A stretch of DNA of 14,910 nt from Phycisphaerae bacterium (lineage in GTDB: Bacteria > Planctomycetota > Phycisphaerae > Sedimentisphaerales > Anaerohalosphaeraceae), in contig JAIPFN010000131.1 of the NCBI GenBank assembly GCA_021736615.1, positions 1 to 14,910 of the forward strand, read 5' to 3'. The number at the start of each line of letters is the position of its first letter. The stretch's first letter is position 1. Below, piece after piece: positions 1-5,168 of the stretch. Made by a program: the position numbers and the translations under genes. Below the pieces are notes generated by a model, which ran no database searches, had not been told where the DNA came from, and saw nothing but the letters and a program-made list of their open reading frames with translations.

Positions 1-329
1 CGGGTGGGCCAATCACCCTTAAAAGACGCTTCCGTCAGGAACAGTCCCTCCAAGCCATTGGCACTATAAACCTCCATTTTATGCCTGGCCTGGTCGTCAT
101 AGGCCCTGTTGCCATTGACTCCAAAATACTCAACTATCATGCCATATTCCGGCAGGTAGAAGTCAGGATACCAGATTCTGGTCTTGCCCTGATCCACTAC
201 CGCAGCCGGCTGCTCATAGCGATAAGCAATGCTGCTTCTGTCGAACAATCTCGCTATCTGCTCCTCACCTCTGCTCTTAAAGCTACTGCTATTAACCTTT
301 TCTTCCGAGTAAAGATTATAGCCCTCCAT
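1..329 (-). CDS. PD-(D/E)xK nuclease-like protein, partial (3' end outside window)
   Basis: The minus strand is open from an ATG at 329-327 to the window edge, giving 109 residues of an incomplete protein. The order of motifs fits a restriction-endonuclease fold of the kind found alone or inserted in UvrD/HelD-type helicases: a glutamate-rich helix (GEEQIARLF, residues 21-29), a YRYE strand (36-39), then YPDFYLPEYG (54-63) with the catalytic-type D56, and VEYFG (66-70) with E67. A helix with H83 and K84 follows, then a hydrophobic strand (GLFL). No Shine-Dalgarno lies close to the ATG. The frame is closed by a TAA ten codons upstream, so a much longer N-terminus is not possible. A five-codon ORF (MGEER, stop) lies just upstream at about 365-379. 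The nuclease assignment rests on motif pattern alone, and the C-terminus is unseen. Confidence 0.6.
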   Translation of the reverse strand, partial: MEGYNLYSEEKVNSSSFKSRGEEQIARLFDRSSIAYRYEQPAAVVDQGKTRIWYPDFYLPEYGMIVEYFGVNGNRAYDDQARHKMEVYSANGLEGLFLTEASFKGDWPT

Positions 330-404
330 CTCAAAATAAAGCTTCTCAGCTTTTTATATTTACCGCTCTTCACCCATATGGTGAATCCGAAACCTTACCT
401 CCTG

Positions 405-492
405 AAACCAACAAACCTCCTTAAAACCAACAAACCTCCTTAAAACCAACAAACCTCCTTAAAACCAACAAACCTCCTTAAAACCAACAAAC
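405..492 (-). repeat. 19-bp tandem repeat, about 4.6 copies, each with an SD core on the minus strand
   Basis: Four exact 19-bp copies lie at 405-423, 424-442, 443-461 and 462-480, with a partial fifth at 481-492. On the minus strand each full unit contains TAAGGAGGT, a perfect match to the usual anti-Shine-Dalgarno sequence of 16S rRNA. A degenerate sixth element with CAGGAGGT lies at 397-404, towards the nuclease-like gene. The repeats are head-to-tail with no spacers, so this is not a CRISPR array. On the plus strand 405-541 contains no G, so a minus-strand transcript would contain no C here. Confidence 0.9.
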
Positions 493-599
493 TCAAAAAT
501 CACTAAACAAACAAAACAACAAATCCTAAACCCCCCAACTTGAACAATCCTTCACAAACACAATCAAGTTACATAATCAAATCCCTATATAACCGAAGT

Positions 600-679
600 G
601 TAACATGATTGAAGTAGTAAGTCGTAAGTGCTTATTATTAAGATGGTTACGCTGCAAAATCAAGCGTAACATGATTCAA
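600..679. repeat. Paired 14-mers and an 8-bp inverted repeat
   Basis: GTAACATGATTGAA (600-613) recurs as GTAACATGATTCAA (666-679), with one mismatch. Between them GTTACGCT (646-653) and AGCGTAAC (663-670) form a perfect 8-bp inverted repeat with a 9-nt loop. It lies downstream of the Orc1/Cdc6-like gene on the minus strand. It could be a terminator, but no clear U-run follows, or part of a recombination or replication site. Confidence 0.5.
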
Positions 680-708
680 TGCCTGTTTTAGGATGAGAAA
701 TAAGAATT

Positions 709-1797
709 TTACCCAAATCTGGTCTGCCAGATAGTGGTGAGAATGCTGGGGTCGAAGGTCAGTTGGATTCTGTTGGTGTATGTTTTGCTGACCTTGGTTG
801 AAATCAGCAGGATCAGGCCGATGGATTGCAGATATGACAGGTTGGAATAAAAATGGACATAGCTGAAGGGTTCTTCATTGAATTGAGTACTAATCCTCCG
901 ATAGGCCTGATATATGTCTTTTACATATCCATCCTGCTGAGAAAGGGCTGCTTTTAGGATTAGCAGGTTCTTGTCGTTTAAGTCTCTAACGACATCTAAC
1001 ATGATGTCCCGCCGGGCCTTTTCGAAATGCTCTTTGAGGAAAACTTTGGGCTCCAAGGCCCAAAGATACAGGGTCTTAATTCCTACCCGGACATCTGAAT
1101 TGGTGTTGCTAACGGTCATGGCAGCGATTGTATTGATAGTTCCTGCAGGTTCGGATTTTAGACCCATTCGAGCTCGTTCTGTGAGGATTTTTTGCATTTC
1201 AATGCCTTTGTAGCTGCTGAAGTGAATTATTTCCGGCTGAAGCGTGCTGTTTATACTTTCATCAAGCGAGTTGAGGAATTTTGGGTTATTGCTCAGAAGA
1301 ATGGTCATATAGTTATTTGGTGACCGGCTGATAAGATAGAGAATATCTTTGTGCCTGTCTTTGTCGCTCATCAGGTCAATTTCATCTAGGATAAAAACGG
1401 TTTTGTCTTTGTTGCCGACTTCGAATTTTTGCCATAGTTCATCCAGGCTGACACCTCTTGGCCGGACATCGAGTATATGGGCGATGATTTTGAAACTGGT
1501 GTTATGCTGACGGCAGTTGACGTAAACGAAGTTGAGGTCTGTTTGTTGGGCTAATGCCTGAATAAGATATTTGGCAGAAAGGCTTTTGCCACAGCCCCTG
1601 GCACCGAGGATTACGACATTGTTTGCGATGCCGGTTTGATTGTAACGCAGCAGTGAGTCGATCAGCGGTTTGACTTCCTCACGCATCAAAGGCTTATTGG
1701 GTATATAGTTGAAGTCAAAGATTTTGAAATTCTGGATTCTTTCGGCATTCTTCTTCAAATCCTGCTGTTTGGTTTTAAGGTATTCACTGAGGTCCAT
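709..1797 (-). CDS. Orc1/Cdc6-family AAA+ ATPase (archaeal-type replication initiator-like)
   Basis: This 362-residue protein has the size and domain order of archaeal Orc1/Cdc6. Seen: an N-terminal YIPNKPLMREE segment (31-41), matching the family's P-x-RE entry motif; Walker A GARGCGKS (65-72); Walker B VFILDEID (134-141); sensor 1 SNNP (169-172) followed by the LDxxxxSxL box (178-186); an FSSYKGIEMQKILTERA helix (193-209); and a sensor 2 arginine in SDVRVGIKTL (R237). Residues about 270-355 read as the C-terminal winged helix, with an IYQAYRRI helix and SYLQSIGLIL. Known family members bind origin DNA and load the replicative helicase. The arginine usual in the LDPRVKS box is replaced by serine (LDESINS). 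The gene is last in a five-gene cluster and its start is preceded by iteron-like repeats. An initiator or repressor role here is inferred. Family call strong, function moderate. Confidence 0.85.
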   Translation of the reverse strand: MDLSEYLKTKQQDLKKNAERIQNFKIFDFNYIPNKPLMREEVKPLIDSLLRYNQTGIANNVVILGARGCGKSLSAKYLIQALAQQTDLNFVYVNCRQHNTSFKIIAHILDVRPRGVSLDELWQKFEVGNKDKTVFILDEIDLMSDKDRHKDILYLISRSPNNYMTILLSNNPKFLNSLDESINSTLQPEIIHFSSYKGIEMQKILTERARMGLKSEPAGTINTIAAMTVSNTNSDVRVGIKTLYLWALEPKVFLKEHFEKARRDIMLDVVRDLNDKNLLILKAALSQQDGYVKDIYQAYRRISTQFNEEPFSYVHFYSNLSYLQSIGLILLISTKVSKTYTNRIQLTFDPSILTTIWQTRFG

Positions 1798-1908
1798 TTT
1801 ACGCGTAAACTTTACTGAACGTATAAACCAACGAGGGTTTATAAATTTTACGGTTTTATCTCGAGAAAGGCCTTACGCATAAACTGAAGCGAATGCTTAA
1901 ACTGAAGG
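1798..1908. repeat. Iteron-like repeats and palindrome upstream of the Orc1/Cdc6-like gene
   Basis: Four direct copies of an 11-mer with consensus A[CT]G[CT]NTAAAC[TC] lie at 1801-1811, 1819-1829, 1875-1885 and 1893-1903. They form two pairs, each with exactly 18-bp start-to-start spacing. The second pair extends to a shared ACTGAAG. An inverted partner at 1836-1843 makes an 8-bp inverted repeat with 1822-1829 (loop 1830-1835). The first copy lies inside the perfect 12-bp palindrome TTTACGCGTAAA (1798-1809), which abuts the ATPase start codon. The last copy overlaps the stop codon of the 105-aa gene. The layout suits binding sites for an initiator or autorepressor. The archaeal ORB consensus with its G-stretch is not seen. 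Confidence 0.6.
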
Positions 1909-2214
1909 GTATTTCAATTGTTGGAGTTCCGATTCGATTTTCTGAAGTCTGTGATTTAATACACGGCATTTGATTTTAGAAACAGATCGGTCAATTTCGT
2001 TATTAAGGATATGCCTGAGCTCTTCGGCTCGCATCTGGAAAATAAGGTATTTGTTCTGAAGCTCAATATTGCTGAATTTGTCGGCAGTTACAATAATCGG
2101 TTGTGCAGTTAGAGACTGGCAATGTTTCGCGTTTTCAGTGACGATTAATGTTTTTATCTTGTCAGCTTCTCGCTGAAGGTTTGTGAATCTGGATTCGATA
2201 TTGATCTCTGGCAT
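1897..2214 (-). CDS. Small helical/coiled-coil protein, unknown function
   Basis: A 105-residue protein rich in charged and leucine/isoleucine positions, predicted to be mostly helical: an N-terminal helix (about 5-30), a short strand-like segment (PIIVTADKF, 39-47) and a long C-terminal helix (about 50-100). Its second half resembles that of the 106-aa protein at 3126-3446: both have FS, a short gap, then NKY, a spaced F, AE and L followed by acidic/amide residues, and end in a heptad-like RLQKIESELQ or KKQLETVET segment. They may be paralogues or partners. It is 99 bp upstream of the Orc1/Cdc6-like gene in the same direction, and its stop codon lies within the iteron-like repeats. No enzymatic motif is visible and no function can be named. 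Confidence 0.6.
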   Translation of the reverse strand: MPEINIESRFTNLQREADKIKTLIVTENAKHCQSLTAQPIIVTADKFSNIELQNKYLIFQMRAEELRHILNNEIDRSVSKIKCRVLNHRLQKIESELQQLKYPSV

Positions 2215-2520
2215 GGGTTAATTAAGTTGCAAGACTTTTTATATCTTTCGATCCAGGCTTCTATTGATACAGCACGCAAGTTATTCGGTGTAACGAAAAT
2301 GAGTTTGGCAGTTATCAATCAGAACCCAAGCGAATGTTTTTGTGTCTGGAAGTATGTCTATGAATACAGCTTCTCTATTGGGGAATATGCTTATTAAGGC
2401 ATAAAATATCAATCTTCACTTTTCTAATGTGGATGGCAGCGAGTTTCATGAAATTACAGTATTCGATAATTAATAAACGCAACCAATCGACCAAGCGATG
2501 TGATTAGTCGACTGATCCGA
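2215..2520. other. Intergenic gap inside the minus-strand cluster
   Basis: These 306 bases hold no supported gene on either strand. A plus-strand frame is open from 2149 to 2398 but has no ATG before 2299 and partly mirrors the 105-aa gene. An 8-bp inverted repeat ATTAGTCG/CGACTAAT (2503-2510 and 2518-2525) straddles the stop codon of the HTH gene and may be a weak terminator, although no U-tract follows. A TATAAA-like element on the minus strand near 2237-2242 could be a -10 box for the 105-aa gene, but no good -35 was found. The gap suggests that the last two genes are transcribed separately. Confidence 0.4.
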
Positions 2521-3123
2521 CTAATTTGTATTGAGATATTTTTCGATCTTCAGGCTTTCGCAAAGTTTAAACCGGTTTCGATTATCACTATCTACGGCTT
2601 TGTTAAATAAATTAGCCTTTGCGTTGATCTGCCGCATTTGGTTTTTAACGGTGTTGGGGGATTTGTTCAAAGCACTGGCAATATCAGAATACGAAAGAGC
2701 CATATCACGATTCTGGAAAAACACGGTTAAGATATTTTTTTCCTGGGCTGAGAAAGTGTCAATATCAAGTCCCTGATTAAGGGATTTTTGCGTCAATACG
2801 GGCAACTGATGCAGTGATAAAGGCGTGATTGGTCGATTAGTCAGTTCGGCTTGGTCTTTGACAGGGCTAACAGCTGGCTGGGTTACTAATTGTTCCAGGT
2901 TTTTAAGTTGAGCAGAATTTTTTTTGATTACAATTGAATGTTCCATAATTTCCTGGTCGTGCTTTTGCAGGATTATATTTAAAGTGCCAATCTGAGAGTT
3001 AAGATTTTCAATTTCGGCCTTCACTTTTGTGAGCTGTTGGCTGGATACAGAAGTTAAGGCTTTAGATTTTCTTTTCCTGGCTTTGTTTTTTTTCTTCCAT
3101 TTGAATATTGCAAATAATCCCAT
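2521..3123 (-). CDS. Coiled-coil protein with C-terminal helix-turn-helix domain
   Basis: From ATG 3123-3121 this is 200 residues. An in-frame TTG two codons upstream overlaps the previous stop and is less likely. Residues 1-21 are a hydrophobic start (MGLFAIFKW) followed by a polybasic stretch, which could contact membrane or nucleic acid. Residues about 28-80 form a coiled coil with regular hydrophobic heptads. A proline-rich linker follows to about 115. Residues about 117-195 are a DNA-binding-type domain: FSAQEKNILTVFF, then SYSDIASALNKSPNTVKNQM as a helix-turn-helix like those of sigma region 4 and LuxR-type regulators. From memory, this order (MGLF start, lysines, coiled coil, terminal HTH) recalls proteins of archaea and their mobile elements; that is a recollection, not a search result. 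It lies 2 nt after the 106-aa gene, so translation is probably coupled. Confidence 0.65.
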   Translation of the reverse strand: MGLFAIFKWKKKNKARKRKSKALTSVSSQQLTKVKAEIENLNSQIGTLNIILQKHDQEIMEHSIVIKKNSAQLKNLEQLVTQPAVSPVKDQAELTNRPITPLSLHQLPVLTQKSLNQGLDIDTFSAQEKNILTVFFQNRDMALSYSDIASALNKSPNTVKNQMRQINAKANLFNKAVDSDNRNRFKLCESLKIEKYLNTN

Positions 3124-3125
3124 TT

Positions 3126-3446
3126 TCAATAGACCCTTATTGGCGACCCCAGATAGTAGGCTTGAGTTTCAACTGTTTCGAGCTGTTTTTTTATTCGTCT
3201 ATGCTGAGAATTGGTAAGCTTGGCATTGCTGTCATCAAGGGCTCGATGTATTTGCTCAGCCAGAGAAAGAAAAGAGGAATATTTATTCATCAAATCATTG
3301 CCGGCGGTATCACTGAATCTGATTAGCGAAGATGGTCTTTGCCTTGCCTCATGGGCTCTTAGTTTTTGCCAGGCTAACAATGCTTTCATATCTTCCAGAA
3401 TCTGCCGGAGAGTCTGCAGCCCGGCTACCAGTTCTGTTTCTGTCAT
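3126..3446 (-). CDS. Small helical protein, unknown function (resembles the 105-aa protein)
   Basis: A 106-residue, mostly helical protein starting MTETELVAG at the ATG 3446-3444. The first 35 residues form an amphipathic helix with many leucines. A middle segment IRFSDTAGND leads to NKYSSF and AEQIHRALDD, then a basic helix (QHRRIKKQLETVE). The middle and C-terminal halves share spacing and residues with the 105-aa protein at 1897-2214. The stop codon is 2 nt from the start of the HTH gene, and the 68-aa gene ends 37 bp upstream, so these three genes look like one operon. No catalytic motif is visible. It may be a structural or DNA-binding accessory of the element. Confidence 0.6.
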   Translation of the reverse strand: MTETELVAGLQTLRQILEDMKALLAWQKLRAHEARQRPSSLIRFSDTAGNDLMNKYSSFLSLAEQIHRALDDSNAKLTNSQHRRIKKQLETVETQAYYLGSPIRVY

Positions 3447-3483
3447 GAAATATTAAAGCCGGCTTAGTATAAAAACCTTTTGC

Positions 3484-3690
3484 TTACAGATACATGTCAT
3501 CATAATCGTCCATATCATTCCAGCTCAATTCGTCAGGGTCATAATCGGCAGAATCATCTTCATGCTGTTCATGGAGATAGTCCAGTATCCTATTTGAGAC
3601 CCTACGGATAGCCATGGTATGCTCACAGATTTCTTCAAGAAGCTGGGTACGCTTCTCTTTTTCAGTTGGTATGTGCTTTTTCGGTGTCAT
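3484..3690 (-). CDS. Small protein with strongly acidic C-terminus, unknown function
   Basis: A 68-residue protein. The first half is helical and charged (KEKRTQLLEEICEHTMAIRR), continuing into NRILDYLHEQ. The last 27 residues are dominated by aspartate and glutamate with interspersed tyrosine and tryptophan. Such tails occur in proteins that mimic DNA or bind basic partners, but nothing here shows which. It is the first gene of the minus-strand cluster and lies 334 bp from the divergent integrase start. The start ATG (3690-3688) has no clear Shine-Dalgarno. Short length makes the call less certain, but its composition and position in the cluster support a real gene. Confidence 0.5.
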   Translation of the reverse strand: MTPKKHIPTEKEKRTQLLEEICEHTMAIRRVSNRILDYLHEQHEDDSADYDPDELSWNDMDDYDDMYL

Positions 3691-3707
3691 TGTAAAATGA
3701 TAACTGA

Positions 3708-3737
3708 ATTAAAGTATTTAAGCTTTTTTATGCTCAA
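3708..3737 (-). promoter_or_regulatory. Possible sigma-70-like promoter for the minus-strand cluster
   Basis: On the minus strand TTGAGC (3737-3732) and TTTAAT (3713-3708) are separated by 18 bp and lie just upstream of the 68-aa gene start at 3690. Both boxes are imperfect and the surrounding DNA is AT-rich, so chance is possible. Confidence 0.3.
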
Positions 3738-3860
3738 ATATGCAGGATTGGGAAATATATTTTGCACAACGGCAAAGTGAAACCCTACCTCATAATTAGC
3801 ATATCTAACATGTGATCTTTCAGATTTACAGAAAAAGTGTTCAAAGTATATTGAATCCGG

Positions 3861-3959
3861 GTGACACTGAAAAATGGGGACTTGTAAGTGTCTTATTTAA
3901 ATAGACTTGCAGGAAATACGCCCTTTATGCCTTGGTTCATGTCTCCAAAATGACACTGA
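3861..3959. repeat. Paired 9-bp repeat TGACACTGA with flanking similarity
   Basis: TGACACTGA occurs at 3862-3870 and 3951-3959. The first is followed by AAAATGGGGAC (3871-3881) and the second is preceded by GTCTCCAAAA (3941-3950), a partial inverse of it. Similar GTGACACTG/AAAATGGGGAC wording is familiar from dispersed repeats near REP-type transposases in some bacteria; that link is from memory. No transposase gene is present. Confidence 0.4.
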
Positions 3960-3987
3960 TTTGCTTTTTCTCAAACGTATTTTCAGC

Positions 3988-4018
3988 TTGAACTGCACCC
4001 CTATCTTTACGATATAAT
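3988..4018 (+). promoter_or_regulatory. Promoter of the integrase gene, possibly leaderless
   Basis: TTGAAC (3988-3993) and a perfect TATAAT (4013-4018) are separated by 19 bp. Transcription would begin about 7 nt after the -10 box, close to the ATG at 4025, which would leave little or no leader. There is no Shine-Dalgarno before the start codon, in line with leaderless initiation. Confidence 0.55.
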
Positions 4019-4024
4019 GTCTGT

Positions 4025-5023
4025 ATGAGAAAGACATGGATCTACAAACGAAACGGTATCAAGGGCTGGTGGGTTGGCTGGTATGAAAGCGGCAACCGCA
4101 AAGCCAAGGCATTACCGAGTAAAAAACTGGCTGAGCATTTTTGCCAGCTAAAGTACAGCCAACTCAATTCTGATGTGTATACAGGTATGGTTTCAGCCGA
4201 TTGGTCGCAGATGATTGATAAGTACCGGGAATCCAAAAAAGTGCAGGGAGTCACTGAAGGCACTCTTTATGAGATTGCGTTGTCCCTGCGAAACTATGAG
4301 CGGCTTGTTGGTAAATGCAACTCAAAACAAATCACGCAACAGGTCATGGAAAAATTCATACTCGAAAGAGGAACTGAAGTAAAACGTCCAACTCTTAACA
4401 AGGACATCAGAAATCTTAAGACATTTGTCAACTGGTGCAAAGCTAAAAGGTATCTGGACAATAGCATCAAAACCAGGGAACTCAAGGAAGAAGAAAAACC
4501 AGTAAGATCTTTGAATGATTTTGAGATTAAGGTCTTAATAAAAGCAACTGAACAATACCCATTATTGAAGATACGTGTGCTATTAGCATTAGCCACTTGT
4601 CTGCGTCGCGGGGATATTGACTCATTAAAAATCAGCGATATTGATTTTGAGTCGAACAGCATTGCAACTTCCAGTAGGAAAACGAAAAAGTGTATGGCTT
4701 CGCGACCGGTTGCACCAGAAATCATTTCAGAGCTTTCAAATTATGTTTGCAGTTTGGATGTTGGCCAGGAGAATCTATTCCGCACAAAATTCAATCATCG
4801 AAAATGGCGTAAGGTTTGTATTGAAGCCGGACTAGCAGATTTGAAATTCCATGATCTTCGTAGAACCTTCTGTTCTCCGCTTGCTCAAAATGGTGTTTCG
4901 ACTGCTGTAACACAGAGACTATTGGAGCATTCTTCACCTAATCTAACAAACAAGGTTTATACGAATGTTGATTTTGTCTTAAGAAGTGCTGTGGAGCAAT
5001 TGCCAGTTAAGGACTGGCTGTAA
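4025..5023 (+). CDS. Tyrosine recombinase / integrase
   Basis: A 332-residue site-specific recombinase with a complete catalytic set. Residues 1-50 form a small basic N-terminal domain (IYKRNG, GWWVGWY, KALPSKKLAEHF) like the arm-binding or AP2-like domain of phage integrases. Residues about 57-150 are the SAM-like core-binding domain. The catalytic domain shows R194 in TCLRRGD, a lysine in SSRKTKK (near 219-222), H276 and R279 in HDLRR, H302 in LLEHSS and the nucleophile Y312 in KVYTNV. Family members cut and rejoin DNA at att sites through a 3'-phosphotyrosine. Nothing suggests decay. It is divergent from the Orc1/Cdc6 cluster and may be the integration enzyme of that element. A xer-like housekeeping role is unlikely given its N-terminal domain and context. 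Confidence 0.9.
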   Translation: MRKTWIYKRNGIKGWWVGWYESGNRKAKALPSKKLAEHFCQLKYSQLNSDVYTGMVSADWSQMIDKYRESKKVQGVTEGTLYEIALSLRNYERLVGKCNSKQITQQVMEKFILERGTEVKRPTLNKDIRNLKTFVNWCKAKRYLDNSIKTRELKEEEKPVRSLNDFEIKVLIKATEQYPLLKIRVLLALATCLRRGDIDSLKISDIDFESNSIATSSRKTKKCMASRPVAPEIISELSNYVCSLDVGQENLFRTKFNHRKWRKVCIEAGLADLKFHDLRRTFCSPLAQNGVSTAVTQRLLEHSSPNLTNKVYTNVDFVLRSAVEQLPVKDWL

Positions 5024-5059
5024 CATTGAAGCGTGTAGCTTATTTTCCCAAAAACATAG

Positions 5060-5088
5060 CCAAATGTGGTTTTTTAGTCCACTTTTGG
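5060..5088. terminator. Hairpin downstream of the integrase
   Basis: CCAAATGTGG (5060-5069) and CCACTTTTGG (5079-5088) form a 10-bp stem with one mismatch around a T-rich loop, 37 nt after the integrase stop. No U-run follows on either strand, so it is only a weak terminator candidate. A TATAAT (5089-5094) directly follows and could be a -10 box for the sigma factor gene, though no matching -35 was found. Confidence 0.3.
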
Positions 5089-5168
5089 TATAATATTGGC
5101 GTAATTTGCAAAATTTGAAAAAAAAGCGTCCAGTTTTGACTTCTTTTATATCTTATTAGTATATAAAA

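Larger units (their letters stand above)
330..708. other. Intergenic region with tandem repeats and inverted repeat
   Basis: No credible gene is seen in these 379 bases. The region holds the 19-bp tandem repeat at 405-492, a G-free tract at 405-541, two near-identical 14-mers (600-613 and 666-679) and an 8-bp inverted repeat (646-670). It separates the nuclease-like gene at the left edge from the 3' end of the Orc1/Cdc6-like gene, so it may contain the left boundary of the putative element. Confidence 0.6.
3691..4024. other. Divergent intergenic region between the small-gene cluster and the integrase
   Basis: No gene is supported in these 334 bases. They should contain the promoters for both the minus-strand cluster and the integrase. 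Two copies of TGACACTGA (3862-3870 and 3951-3959) bracket 80 bp, each next to an AAAATGGGGAC or GTCTCCAAAA-type sequence. Near 3892-3908 there is an AT-rich imperfect palindrome centred on ATTTAAAT. The region may be the control region of the element or may include remnants of a repeat family. Confidence 0.5.

Noticed and set aside
81..443. Plus-strand 120-aa ORF running into the tandem repeat
   Set aside because: It is antisense to the nuclease-like gene, whose protein has clear motifs; the ORF product is low in complexity at its end and shows no domain.
405..492. Tandem repeat considered as a CRISPR array
   Set aside because: Units are 19 bp, head-to-tail, with no spacers between them.
1798..1908. 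Match to the archaeal origin recognition box (ORB)
   Set aside because: Neither the TTCCAGTGGAAAC core nor the G-stretch is present; only the repeat layout resembles an origin.
2149..2398. Open plus-strand frame in the gap within the cluster
   Set aside because: It has no ATG until 2299, partly mirrors the 105-aa gene and encodes nothing recognisable.
4294..4725. 143-aa minus-strand ORF opposite the integrase
   Set aside because: The plus-strand frame encodes a complete catalytic tyrosine recombinase; the reverse frame shows no motif.
5136..5165. TTGACT-N18-TATATA as the promoter of the sigma factor gene
   Set aside because: The predicted transcription start would fall inside the coding sequence, after the ATG at 5169.
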